A stretch of 64,000 nt of DNA from Adineta vaga. Lineage: Eukaryota; Rotifera. Made by a program: the position numbers and the translations under genes. The notes beneath the pieces were generated by a model that saw only the letters and a program-made list of their open reading frames with translations, was not told where the DNA came from and did not search any database. The DNA lies in assembly GCA_021613535.1 (NCBI GenBank), contig CP075496.1, positions 13,020,001 through 13,084,000 on the forward strand, read 5' to 3'. The stretch's first letter is position 1. The number at the start of each line of letters is the position of its first letter. This document shows, one piece after another, positions 37,808 to 50,538 of the stretch.

Positions 37808-39822
37808 ATGGAAACAAGACCAATTCGTTTACGTTCACCATCATCATCGGTATCACGTTCACGTTCACCGATATCACCCAGTGAACAACGAAGTATTTCA
37901 ACGTCACCACGACGAGGTCCATCAACACCTGTGAAATCACCTACAAATAGAACGAATAGTGATGACGAAGGTTTAGCAGCAGATGATTCATCAAAAGTAG
38001 TTTCTAATGAAATTTCATCACCAACCCTGTCAGATACAGAACAAAATCATCATAGAAAACGATCCCATCATGGACATCATCGGCATCGACATCATAAACA
38101 ATCAAAATCGAATAAACGTTCGATATCACATAATCGACAACCAGCAAAACGAAGGTAAATACTTACTGATCTTGAAATACTTTTGTATGAAACTATGTTT
38201 CCTAAATTTTTAGTAAAAAAGAAACGGGATCTGTATCACGACATAATCAATCTGATGATGAAAATTCTATTCCTTCACCAGAAAAAAATACAAGTGAAAG
38301 TGAACAATTGTCATCGGACAATGAAGAACAAGAAGAAGGAATGATTGAAGGTAAATTTCTTCAAGAATTTTTTTCTTCTTATATTTCATCTGATGGATTT
38401 TATTAGGAAATAGCACACCGAGTGATCATCGTAGTAGTCGTCGTCATCATCGTAAAAAACATCATTCATCATCGACAAATAATGAACGTACTAGTCAAAG
38501 TCCTCAATCATCCTCAGATTCTCCCTCAAAAACTAACAAAGGCACTCAATTAATAGTGAATTATTTACCTGAATCCTTACGTGAAGCTGATTTTTATCAA
38601 TTATTTTCTCGTATTGCACCAGTTAAACTTTGTAAATTAATCACTGATCGTCATACAGGTCATTCGTATTGTTATGGTTTTATTGAATATCATACAAAAG
38701 AAGATGCTTCAAAAGCAATTAAAAAATATAATGGTTATGGAATTGAACATAAAAAATTAAAAGTATCATATGCTCAACCAAAATCAAAACCGAATATGGA
38801 TGAGGTTGATATTGAGATTAAACATTCAAATTCATCTTCAACACAAAAAAATTCAAATGTTTATATTACTGAATTACCGGATACGTTTGATGAAAAAATG
38901 TTAAAACGTCTTTTTTCAAAATATGGCGAGATTGTTCAAGCGAAAATTTTACGTGATCCACGTACAAGAATATCACGAGGTGTTGGATTTGTTTTAATGA
39001 CATCGACTCGGTATGCTGAACGAGCAATTAAAGCACTTGATGGTCATATACCATCAGGTGCTCAAAGGCCTATATCGGTCAAATATGCTGATCCAAAAAA
39101 GACAACATCGTCATCATCAGGAAATAATAATCCGGTATCTCGTTTATCAAGTGCATCACCAATGGCAAATATTACTGGACCATATGGATATCCACCTGGA
39201 TTTCCTTCATTAAATATGATAGATCCATATTATGCAGCAGCTCTTCATCATCATCATCGTGCGGCAATGAATATGTTCGTAAAAAAATTGTCTCATCTTT
39301 GAAGTAACTCGCATGAATTATTATTTGTTTTTTTGTTCTTCTAGGAGAGATTTAAGTCGATCACCACCTCCACTCCCACCACCTCCGCCACCGCCACAGT
39401 CATATTATAATCGATCGTCACGTCGACGCAGTTCGTCACCTGATGTTTCACGTTCATATTCATCTTCATCATCATCAAAACATAATTCCAATAATTTAGT
39501 ACCGGGAATGGCAAATTCAACATCATTAGCTGCTGCATATGATTTAATAGCTAAAGGTTGTCAACAAGCAATTGATCCGAATGGTTTTGTTATATATGCA
39601 TTTGGTTTACCACGTGATTGTGTTGAACACGAATTAGAAGAATTATTTCAACGTTATGGTGATGTTTATCGTGTATATATTGTAAAAAATTATACGACAG
39701 GTGAATCAAAAGGTTACTCATTTGTTACAATGCGTAATTATGACGAAGCATGCCATGCTGTTGATAGTCTCCATAATTCAACATTTCAAGGTCGAACCAT
39801 TCAAGTACGATTTAAACAATGA
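37808..39822 (+). CDS. ELAV/Hu-like RNA-binding protein with RS-rich N-terminal extension
   Basis: Three RRMs in ELAV order. RRM1 has TQLIVNYLPESLREADFYQL and CYGFIEYHTKEDA; RRM2 has NVYITELPDTFDEKMLKRLF and RGVGFVLMTS; RRM3 ends the protein, with GFVIYAFGLPRDCVEHELEE and KGYSFVTMRNYDEACHAV. RRM1 and RRM2 are nearly adjacent, and a long hinge separates RRM3, as in ELAV/Hu. The hinge is unusual: His repeats, then SPPPLPPPPPPP and RRRSSS runs. An N-terminal extension of about 200 residues is rich in Ser-Arg, Ser-Pro and His (RLRSPSSSVSRSRSP, HHRKRSHHGHHRHRHH). ELAV proteins bind AU/U-rich elements and control splicing and mRNA stability. The junction between the RRM2 exon and the hinge exon (about 39275-39344) is uncertain, since the clean donor GTAAAA does not keep frame with the acceptor TTCTAG; a weaker donor must be used. 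Confidence 0.82.
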
Positions 39823-40317
39823 AATCAATATCTATTTATCATACAAAAAAAATGAATCTGAACGTGTTTTTTTTTTCTTCTCGATCAGCAATCTTTTTTT
39901 CTTTTTCTTTCTCATGCCGTTGATCTATATGTGTTGTTTGTTGTATTATTTGTGTGTCTACAAATATTAAATTTAGACGAATTAAAAAAAAACAATAATA
40001 TTACAATATTTTAGATTAAATTTTCATACGTTTATTTATTTTCTCATTCATTTCTTTTACGTACAGTTATCAATCGATGTAATTGGATGATCTCTATTCG
40101 GTATGTTTTGATATCATGACTTACGAACTATTTTATTAGAAGCAGTGGTCTTCGATTTTTAATTTAGAAATTCATGTAATATATGTATTTGCTTCGTCTT
40201 TTTATGCAACGATAACCGGTTATAATTATAATAGTACGATATAGAAGAAGAAAAAAAAACTTAACTCCTTTAACTTTGTTGATACTAAATTCTTGAACAA
40301 AACGATCAAAACTCATA
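39823..40317. other. Intergenic region, no gene seen
   Basis: 495 bp containing the ELAV-like 3'UTR and UBE2Z promoter. Poly-T, poly-A and AT-rich; no further feature. Confidence 0.5.
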
Positions 40318-41923
40318 ATGGAGAATAGCAGTAATTTAGCGACAACTGCCAGTGAGGTTTCTCAATTATTAAATGGAGTATTAGATAATGATGATACGAA
40401 TAATTCGGCTTCGGCTACAACTGTCGGTGTTGATGATGTGTCAAGTATAATGCGAAATCCATGGGATCCATTTCATTGTGCCGATTGGGATATGCAACAA
40501 CCAAGTGCCACTTGTCTTGCACGCATCAAACGGTAAATCTTGTAAAATATTGAAAAAAAACACTCTTTATTCTGTATGTTTATTTTCTCAGTGATATATG
40601 GAGTGTATTCAAAGATCCTCCACCAGGTATGTTCATTGCACCAGATCCTGATAATATAACTAAAGTACGTGAAAAAATATAATCTGTTCATTTCAATAAG
40701 AAAATTATATTTCTAGATTCATGCTTTAATTGTTGGTCCTTTTGATACACCATACGAAGGTAGCAACTCAACTATTTTATGTTTACATTGTTTAGTTTTG
40801 TTAATTAGGTGGATTCTTCTATTTCCTCATTCGTTGTCCTCCTGATTAGTAAGTCGAATTAGAAAACAAAATGCATTGATTTCCATCTCTGATATCAATT
40901 TTAGTCCTATTCGCGCACCTCGTTGTCGTTTGATGACTACTGGAAATAATACAGTTCGTTTTAATCCAAATCTTTACCGTAATGGTAAAGTTTGCCTTTC
41001 CATTCTTGGGTAAGTTTTTCTCTTCAAAATCGACATTATCTTATGTTCGAAATAGAACATGGACTGGTCCATCATGGTCTCCAGCCCAATGTATATCATC
41101 TCTTCTCATATCCATTCAATCATTAATGTCGGAAAAGCCATATCATAATGAACCCGGTTATGAACATGTATATATTTTCGACATTGTATTATCGAATTGA
41201 ATTAATCATGTATTTGTATTGATATTTAGGAACGTACGTCAGGTGATTCGAAAACATACAATGAAATTATCAAACATGAAACCTTACGTGTTGCTGTTTG
41301 TGAAATGCTTGAAAATGAAGCGTCATGTCCGAAACAATTACGGTGAATAATTATTGAAAAAACTAAATTTAAATATCATTCTTTCTTTGTTTAGAGAAGT
41401 AATGATCAAACAATTCTTTGATTTTTATGATTATTACACCGAAGTCTGTACGGACAATCTGAATAAAGATGGACAAAAAATGATCGTAATTGAATATAAT
41501 TATTTAGAGAATTTGTTCTTTTAATATTTTCTTTTGTAGGATCCATTTGGCGATCGTCGTGGTCAGTTTGAATATGGAACATTATTACAACGTTTAAAAA
41601 AATTGAAAACAAAATTTGAATCATTACAAAATACAAATAATAATGCTTCTTCAACACGTTCCTCTACGTCTTCAGCATCCAAACATCAACAAATTGACGC
41701 ACGTACGCGTGAAATAATGAACGATGCTGCTTCAATTGATCCAAATCCAGCATCAAATGATGGCACTAATCTTGACGATATCTTCGATCAAGATGATAAT
41801 GATGATGATGATGATGATGATCCAAATTCATCAATGGATGAAGACGATGAACAAGATATTGATAATGCTGTTCTTGATACTAAACAAGAAGTAAATGTTC
41901 CAGATGGATTAACAACTGAATAG
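40318..41923 (+). CDS. UBE2Z: Ubiquitin-conjugating enzyme E2 Z
   Basis: Multi-exon gene whose N-terminal extension is Asn/Asp/Ser/Thr-rich. The family marker [20 protein letters not shown] leads into the UBC fold. Next come [20 protein letters not shown] and [20 protein letters not shown], then the active-site region [19 protein letters not shown] with the catalytic Cys in [27 protein letters not shown] and the C-terminal helical region follow, with a long acidic tail ([20 protein letters not shown]). UBE2Z (USE1) accepts ubiquitin, or FAT10, from the UBA6 E1 in vertebrates. Whether the same pairing holds here is unknown. The E2 core and length fit the family; the polyacidic tail is longer than I expect. 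Confidence 0.9.
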
Positions 41924-42713
41924 TCAACAAAAACAACCTCGATGTAATAAGAAGAAAGAAAAGGGTCTTTTCTTTGTATATTTCTATTCTAATGATATGT
42001 TTTCTTTTCTGATTGATGGTATAAATCATTTCTCTTTATTGGCATGAAAAACGAATCATCAATCAGACAATTAATATTTTCATTTCTCGTTCTTTTTTTC
42101 TTTCACATATTGATTTCTATCTTGTCGTCAAAAATAACATAAAAATCCAAATATTTTCTTTTAATTTTCTCCTCGAATTTGTATTATTTACTTTTGAACA
42201 AAACAATATTTTGCTTGAATTGACAGTAAATTCTCTGCATGCACGTACACATCTAGTAGTTTTCTTTACAGAACAAAGTAAATGATTCAAATTATCACTC
42301 TGATGAATCCTTCACTCAATGGTCTATTAAATTTCAATTGGAATTTAAAGAAAAGCAAGATGCTGTTACCTACATCTAAAAACTAACATTCTTATTCAAT
42401 CAGAACTAAAATTGTTCAGTAACTTTGTTTATCAAATAATCGAGACTAAAAACTCATTAAACTCAATGATATTTTAATTAAAAATCTTACGTATGTGAAA
42501 GTTTTGCGAGAATCATTTATGTAAAGCGTTAGTGTCCTCTATTGTCGATATCTTCTTAATACAAGTTTTCGGTTGGTAGATTAATAAACCAAAGGTTTTT
42601 TCTTTACATTTCAGTTTTGATTGGTTGTGTTTCAATAGCTCTTCGTCATTCTAATATATATATATATTGAATTTATTAAAATATTTTTGACGTAAGTTAC
42701 TAGAAAATTTGAC
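41924..42713. other. Intergenic region, no gene seen
   Basis: 790 bp. A TA-dinucleotide run lies at about 42654-42668. TTACTAG nine bases before the PPM1G ATG may be a 5'UTR acceptor. Nothing else is supported. Confidence 0.45.
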
Positions 42714-45670
42714 ATGGGAGCCTATCTCGCATCGCCTATATGTGATAAAGATACAATAGATGGTTCAAATAATGATTTAGCTTTTGCTGCAAGTTCGATG
42801 CAAGGTTGGAGAATGTCGCAAGAAGTATAGTTGATACATGTTTTTTTCTTTGAAAAAAAAGATTTTTGTTTTTCTTCTAGGATGCACATAATGCTATACT
42901 CAATTTCGATGATAAAACATCTTTCTTCGCTGTTTATGATGGACATGGTGGCGCAGAAATTGCTCTGTATTGTTCTCGTCATTTACCCGATTTTATCAAA
43001 CAACTTGATTCATATCGTGAAGGCCGATTACATGATGCATTAGTGGAAGGTTTTCTCAAATTCGATTCTCTATTATTAGATCCAAAAGTCAAAGAAATTT
43101 TACAAGAAATAGCTGATGCGAAAGATAAAATTGAAGATGATGATGATGCTAATGATGATGATGATGAACAAATTGATGATCGCGCAACTGCCGTCTTTTC
43201 AACGACAAATGCCAATGAAGCAAATAACCATAATGATGAATTAAATGTTGAAGAAGCACATTTACTACGCAAAGACGCTGAATTACCTATTGAAGAATTA
43301 TTGAAACAGTACAGTGGTAATGAAAAACACCTTCAATCATTAAAGATTTTTAAACAAGCAGAATCGAATCCATTAACAAATGATAATCAACAGACGAAAA
43401 CTTTACAAAAATTAAAAAAATTGTAAGATCTATTTATTTAAATGAAGAAGTACAAAATCTCTTGTTCTTTTCTATAATATTTTTAGACGTGATTCTGAAG
43501 GAAACGATGAAGAACATGTCGCTTCATCTATTGATTTTGATCAAATCAAAACAGATGTCGTTTCACATGCTGATGAAGAAAATACTCCTGCAGATGATGT
43601 TTTAGATCATAAAATTGCTGAGACAACAACGAATGGTGAAATTTCAGATGCAGTTGTATGTTTTTTTCTCTTGTTCTTCTTCTTCTATTCTGTTACTGTT
43701 TATTCTTGATCAGGAAGCCAAACCATCGTCATCTGAACCAAAAACAACATCAAGACGTTCTCGAAAACCAATTTCAACTGATACAACAATCAAAACAACA
43801 TCATTAACACATCATTTACTCAGTGAAAATATTGATGATTTAGACGATGATGATGACGAAGATGAAGATGGTGATGATTTTGAACTTGAAGGGTATGCTT
43901 GATTATAATATTAAATATATATCATGGATTTCCAGCAGATAGAAAAACGTTATAGTAGTTGACTCGTTTTTCACTTTGATCGTACCGTTTGTAAACTGTA
44001 GTTCTCGTTTCAATAGTTTAGTTAGTATTCGACCATAACAGACGATAGTTTATCACAATGGAGATGCAATAAAAAGAAAAAGACTAGATATATATATATA
44101 TATTGTATACATACCTTTCTATTACAGATCCGATGACGAAACAAGTGATGATGATGATGATGAAGATGAAGGCGAAGATGATGCAGAAGAAGAAACAGAA
44201 GAAGAAGATGATGGTGACGAAGATAAACAAGTAAAACCAAACAAAGCAGCACAAATTAAAAAATTGTAAACCAAAATGCATTTAGTTCCTTTCCTTGACT
44301 ATTCATCATTTTTTCCCTTTCAATTATTAGAATGAAAAAATCGATTATGGCTATTTTAAATCGACATACAAAGAAAAGAAAACATGGTGATTATAGTGAA
44401 GATGATGCCAAAGAAAATCGAGTCAGTTTTATTTTATTTTACTTTTTTCCGATTAACTGATTGATTTGTTTAGAACACCGGAAATGATGATGACGAATAT
44501 GAAGATGTTGATGGAGGAGAAGAAGGAGAAGAAGAAGACGACGACGCCGAAGAAGAAGGAGACGATGAAGATGACGGTATTAATTTAAACCGATAAAAAA
44601 TTCTATGTGAAAGAAATCTTTGGAACTTTTAGATAATGAAAATGATGTGGATTTAGGTAAAATGCTTAATATGACTGGTGATCCAGGTTCATCAAGTGGA
44701 TGTACTGCTGTCGTTACTGTTCTACGTGATAGACAATTATTTGTTGCAAATGCCGGTGATTCTCGATGTGTTGTAAGTCGGAATGGTCGAGCTGTTGAAA
44801 TGAGTATTGGTTAGTATTGTTGTTAATTTTATATTTATTTATTCATTCATTGTCAACGATTTTATATAGATCATAAACCCGAAGATTCATCGGAACGTAG
44901 TCGAATTGAGAAAGCAGGTTATAAAGTAACATTAGATGGACGTGTTTCAGGTTTGTTTAATAGATCGTACTATATTTTTTTGTTTCAAAATAACTTCTTT
45001 AGGTGGTCTTAATTTGTCCCGAGCTATTGGCGATCATGCATACAAGAAAACCATGACATTACCAGCAGATGAACAAGCTATTACTGCTCTACCTGATATA
45101 AAAACATTGACATTAGAAGATCAAGATGAATTTATGGTAATTGCTTGTGATGGTATCTGGAATTCTTTGTCCAGTCAAGAGGTTGTTGATTTTGTACGTA
45201 CACGTCTTGATAAGAAACGTTTAACACAAATATGTGAAGAAGTACGTTTGAATTCATTTTATGATTGGATAGAAGAAAATCATTTTTATGTTTAATAGTT
45301 ATTTTCACATTGTCTTGCACCAAATACAAGTGGAGATGGTACTGGTTGTGATAATATGACAGCAATTATTGTGAAATTTAATTTTAATCAATCATCAAAA
45401 GTACAATCCAATGCAGAGTCAGAAATATCGAAATCAACTGAACACAGTCCATGGTCAACAATGTTTTCATCTACGAATAATAAACGATCTTTATCGCCAG
45501 ATCATACAACGACAGAGTTAACCGACAGTAGCAGTAGCAAGAAGTTGAAGATTGTAGCCGAGAATGGCTTAAATGAGACATTATCACCATCGAAAACGAC
45601 TGGTGTTTTCTCTTTTAATGCTGCTGCTGCTGCTAATGCGAATAATTCAAATGATGATCAACAAAATTAA
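42714..45670 (+). CDS. PPM1G: PP2C-family protein phosphatase 1G (PPM1G)
   Basis: Metal-dependent Ser/Thr phosphatase split by a long acidic insert, the hallmark of PPM1G. The N-terminal half reads [24 protein letters not shown] and [20 protein letters not shown] (metal-binding Asp in DGHGG). An insert of about 300 residues spans several exons and is dominated by Asp/Glu ([30 protein letters not shown]). The C-terminal half reads [74 protein letters not shown] and [14 protein letters not shown], so all PP2C metal-binding Asp motifs are present. In animals it is nuclear and acts on splicing factors and histones. Gly2 after Met would suit N-myristoylation. The tail ends with NNSNDDQQN. Confidence 0.9.
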
Positions 45671-46703
45671 GAATATGTATAAGACATGAAAATTTAGAAC
45701 ATTGCATATAAACTTATTTTGTCACCTACATGCTTGTAATTGTTTATTTGTTTTTCGTTGTAAACAAAAGTAAGAAGATGAAAAGAGATGATTTCTTGAT
45801 AGGCAATTTTTTTTGTGTATGTGAAAGGAAAAGATTATATATGCAACGGGTTTTTTGTTTATTTTTGTCATTTAACTGTCTTTTTTTCTTTGTATTTGCT
45901 CTAGTAGAAATATGATGAATGACAGATTTTTTGCCATAATTAAAATTTATATTCTGTATACTGACTATCGTATGAAAATACTTGGACAACAAGAAAATAA
46001 ATGTTTAGAAGAAGGTGAGTGGCTAGCGTTTGAAATTGTGGCACGTCATCTTTCAAAGTACTTGTCAATAATCAATGAGTTTATGATATGAAGAATTTCG
46101 GTATCATAGTAATGAATGATACATTTCACTATGAACGTTCTTAAGCTAGTTACTATCATTGCACGGACATTGGAAGTGTCACGGTTCGTCGTATGGTACG
46201 ATTTCATATTCAGTTGTGTTATGTATGAAGTCTTTTGATTAGATTGTAATGATATTCATGTAAAGATGATAACTTGAATGTGTATTATTAGTAGAGAAAA
46301 CAATAGAATTGTCGAATGAACAGAACTGCAGATTGGTATGTTAAATTGAATTGATTTTAGTTATAAATCTTCTCGAAAAAAATCATTAATCATAGTATTT
46401 GATGATTCTTACATTGAAAAAGACTGAAAAAGACTGAAAATGAAGTAACATGTGAAAGATATATCAAACAATCAAATGTCATCATAGTTTCAGACTTTGT
46501 ATTATCTATAATCAATTAATTCCATGATATGTAATAAAGCGCGTTTCTTTCTATATGAAAACTGATTTAAGCGCTTCAATCATTGACTCACTCAGTTATT
46601 CTCGATACTACTAGAGTACAAATATTCATTATCATTTTAGTGAAAAACTAATAATTCAATATCTTCAGTTTATTCTCTTATCTTAATTATACTTGAAAGA
46701 AAA
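45671..46703. other. Intergenic region, no gene seen
   Basis: About 1.03 kb. It holds the PPM1G 3'UTR with an AATAAA at about 45995, and a short tandem AAAAAGACTG duplication at about 46420-46438. No convincing gene. Confidence 0.5.
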
Positions 46704-47305
46704 ATGGCTCGATCAACAAGTAACAATCACAGTAGTATCCGAAATGCTCGTGATCGAAATACCAAAGCAAAGACTAGTGGTCGCGTATCGTAAGTATATC
46801 AACACACACAATAATCTGTGTATAACTTGAATAAACAATAGTATTCGAAAACGATCATCAACAACACGAACTCATAGTACAAGTAATAAACGAATCAAAG
46901 GACAAAATCGAACTTCAATTCGAAACGTTCACGGTATGAACAATAGTGCAGTTCGCCATAGACACTCGACAAATGCGGCACGAAGTGCAAACAGAACAAA
47001 GAGCAATTCATCATCTACCAATGCACGAAAGAAAAAATCAAAAACTACAACAAATCGTTCGAACAACAGAAAGAAAGGTACAATTAGTAGTAAGAACAAT
47101 AATAATAGGCAACGACGATTAACACGTGATCAACAAAGTATTTACTTTCTATTATAAATCAAGAAATACTTTTTTAATTACTTCATCTGTAGAGAAAAAG
47201 ACGATGACAAATAGCATTGCATCTTTGATAGCTACAACAGTACCTAATTTAGTTCGATCCGATAATGATTTTCATCAAGAATCAAGTTTTCAAGCAAATG
47301 AATAA
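46704..47305 (+). CDS. Orphan small, highly basic protein (164 aa, 3 exons)
   Basis: Exons 46704-46789, 46842-47137 and 47193-47305 sum to 495 nt, 165 codons with stop. The protein is dominated by Arg, Lys, Ser, Asn and Thr (SIRNARDRNTKAKTSG, TNARKKKSKTTTNRSNNRKK), with no hydrophobic core until a short C-terminal segment SIASLIATTVPNLV. Three clean GT-AG introns in frame argue for a real gene. The composition suits a nucleic-acid- or chromatin-binding protein (protamine- or H1-tail-like), but I recognise no family. The chain is low-complexity, so similarity searches may mislead. Confidence 0.5.
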
Positions 47306-48861
47306 ACAAATCTTCTGATTTCTTTTTCTTCAATCGATTTTATCGGCAGCAATTAAATCACTCTTTATTCAATAATCTATGTTCATATCATTGGTTTATT
47401 TGTATGATTTAATTATCACTAGTCATTTTTCTTCTAATAGAAATTGTATCCCAAAGAAAACTCGACGAACAAAAATTTCATTACGATTGTTTTTTTTTCT
47501 TTCAATTTTAGTCTTTCTTTTTGAAAAAAATAAGACTCGAGTCACTTATTCACTATCATTTAAGTTTTATGAGAAAAAAATTCACTTGTATTGCCTGAAG
47601 TTATTTGAGTACTTTTTTTTTTCTTTTATATTTGAAACTAAGAATAAGTAATGGTTGTCGCGTATAGATCATGTCAAAAAGACACATACACTCTTTTTTT
47701 ACTCTTCAAGTCATTGTCAATGACCATCCGTGTGGAAATATAGAAACAATGTTTTTCACTTTGCATTGCCTTCAGGCTTCATTTCTAGTTGAGTAACTAG
47801 ACAGCCTATTTCTTCTTCTTCTTCTTCTTCTTGTTCTTCTTTTTCTCTGCGTCTTTTTTGTTTCCTCATTCCTCATTGGTTTGAGTCAAAAAGTGTCTTG
47901 CCTTTCTAACAAATCATGGAACGAGGAATGCTAATGTGTACACATTATGTTGACGATGACAAGTGAGAAAAGTGACAGAAGAAAAGAGAATAACCAACTA
48001 AACATTTTCCCCATGATTTATTTATTAATATCAATGCATGTTTGCAATGTAATGTGACACGACTTCAAAAAAAAAAGAGCGAGAAAGAAGAAGAAACGAC
48101 ATGTATTTGACAGAATGAACATTGTTTAAATAGATTTGCTCGAATGACTAAATAGTGTCGATGAATGTACATGAGAGAGAAACGACAAAGTTGTAGTAAA
48201 TGGATCTTCAATTATCGATCTTCTCTCGGGCTGTTCACATTTTTCTATCGAAAACTAGATGATTAATAAATAATTTACCTGAAATAACATTGCCGTGATG
48301 CTTTTCAAGAATGAAAAAAAGAAATTCGAGATCGGTTATTTTTCTAATGTATGGTGTGCGCTTACATCTATCAAAAAGATAACAAATCGTCATAAAGTGT
48401 CTAATCTCTTTTGATAATGTTCGACGAACAAAAAGAACATATGCTAGTACATGATCAATAAAAAAATCTAAAGAAAATGTATTTTCTCTTAGTCTATTTG
48501 ATGCTTAGAAAAATCTAACGAGAAGAGAAAAAGACAAAGAAGATGAGAAGATAGTTTTTTTTTCTCATACTCACTAAAATGTTACTGAATAGCGAAGACA
48601 AAAGCGGGGGAGAGAGAGAGAAATGGAATGAGTAAATGCGTCAAAGGGACAGAGAGAGAGAGAGGGAGAAAAAAAGAAAGTAGTGATAAGAAGAAGCAGA
48701 AGATCATTTGAAACGGAAAAGCTAGTGAGACACGCACACATCCATCCGATCTAGTCTCAATCTCTCTAGTCAAGTGTTTAAAAGTAATTTTTGCTCGAAG
48801 CTATCAACGTATTTTCTTTTTATTTATAACGATAAAAGACATATATCTGTTACTAGCCATT
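47306..48861. other. Intergenic region upstream of NR2E1-like gene
   Basis: About 1.56 kb, one of the longest gene-free stretches here. It contains CTT repeats (about 47815-47832) and purine-rich GA tracts near the receptor gene. I see no ORF worth calling. It is the likely control region of a developmental transcription factor. Confidence 0.45.
48611..48670. repeat. GA-rich simple repeat
   Basis: Two AGAGAGAGAG runs (48611-48620 and about 48651-48664) in a purine-rich stretch about 200 bp before the NR2E1-like start codon. They could be GAGA-type promoter elements or plain microsatellites. Confidence 0.6.
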
Positions 48862-50538
48862 ATGCCAGGTAAGACTTGACGTTGAGACTTTGAAAATTAG
48901 CAAAAGTCAATTATGAAATTTGAATGTATTTTTCAATGAATTCATAGGTGAACGTCTATTGAATGTTCTATGTGCAGTATGTGGTGATCGATCATCCGGA
49001 AAACACTATGGTATCTACAGTTGTGATGGTAAATTAAAAAAAAATTTTCTCTCAATAATAGCAAATCTCTCGTATAAGAAGAGTTGAGAGAGATAAAGGT
49101 GCAGTAAGCTGATGTCAATCTGTATCAGCATCAATCTGTGAAACCAGAAATAAGGAGAAGAGAAGTGACGGTAAATAACTTGAAAACTAGTATAAATTTC
49201 CATACTGATGGAAGATGTCACAGATAATCTCATTGAAAATTGAGGAGCATTAACCAATCAGATTTGTTTATATGAAGATATATCAATATTTTCTCTCCTA
49301 TCATCTCTTTGTTTAGGCTGTTCCGGTTTTTTCAAACGAAGTATTCATCGACATCGTCATTATGTTTGCAAAGCTCAAGGTGAATTAAAAGACAAGTGTC
49401 CTGTAGATAAGACACATCGAAATCAATGTCGATCTTGTCGATTAGCTCGTTGTTTTTTGGTCAATATGAACAAAGATGGTACAATACTTTGCTATAGTTT
49501 CGTTTTATTTTTGACACAAATTTTTCTCTATTTATAGCGGTACAACATGAACGTGGACCACGTAAAGCCAAACCAAAAATTCTTAGTGTTTCCAGTATGA
49601 TTCTTCCAAATTCAACAACATCAAGTGGACCGCCTATTGCTTGTTCATCATCACCAATTATGGCTAATGTATCTAGTGTATCAATCGGTAATCAATTCAA
49701 TCGAAAATCTAAACATCCTTTAATACAACAGTCACAATTGACATGTTTACCAACAGTGGACAATTATAATTCATTTTCAACGATCATCAATCAAGTAATG
49801 TAGAAAAGGATAGACGATTTGTTTTCAATCTTTCATTTAACTAGACAACATTATATGAAGCAGCAGCACGTCTTCTATTTACAATAACAAGTTGGTTACA
49901 AACAGTACCTTCATTCAAAATTCTTCCGACTGATGATCAAGTATATAAAATTCATTATAGAAATGATTCTTTTTTTTAACTTTATGATTGATGTTTGTTT
50001 TAGCATATACTTCTCGAAGATAATTGGCATTATCTTCTTATTATAAATCTTAGTCAATGGATGGTACCAATCATGGCTATTCAATTAACCAACAGTACAT
50101 TGACTCAAAGTGATCAAATCGAAGTACAACGTATTTGCGATTGTATTTATAAATTACGATCACTTGGATTAGATTTTTATGAATATACTTATATAAAAAC
50201 ACTTGCACTTTATCAAAGTACAGGTAAATCAAATGAAAAGAAAAGTAGCTAAGCGATAATTCTTCTTCTTTACAATAGCTAAAACATTAATTAATCAAAG
50301 TCATATTGATGCGTGTCAAGAACATGTTCTTTTCCTATTACGTACAAGTTTAATGTCCCATTCAGCAGCAACCTATTCAATTAAGTTTACTCAATTGATT
50401 GGAATTATTCAAATGATGAATCATATATCAGCCAATGCTGTTCAACGTATCTTTTTTCCAAGTATAACGTATAATATAACTGTTGGTAAAATTCTTTGCG
50501 AATTATATCGTTCTAAAACAAGTGAAACAACACCATGA
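48862..50538 (+). CDS. NR2E1: Nuclear receptor, NR2E1/tailless-like
   Basis: Exon 1 (48862-48868) codes MP plus one base. Exons 48948-49028 and 49317-49478 hold the two-zinc-finger DNA-binding domain: [40 protein letters not shown], then [20 protein letters not shown] and [15 protein letters not shown]. The last two blocks are close to vertebrate TLX. The P-box ([10 protein letters not shown]) fits the NR2E type. A Ser-rich hinge is followed by a ligand-binding domain with NR2-type helices ([54 protein letters not shown]). The protein ends soon after (SKTSETTP). TLX acts as a repressor in neural and anterior development. Within NR2E, NR2E3 is the main alternative. An intron of 288 nt splits the first finger. 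Confidence 0.8.

Noticed and set aside
44022-44281. Minus-strand frames rich in His, Leu and Phe opposite PPM1G
   Set aside because: Mirror of the GAT/GAA-rich acidic insert exons of PPM1G.
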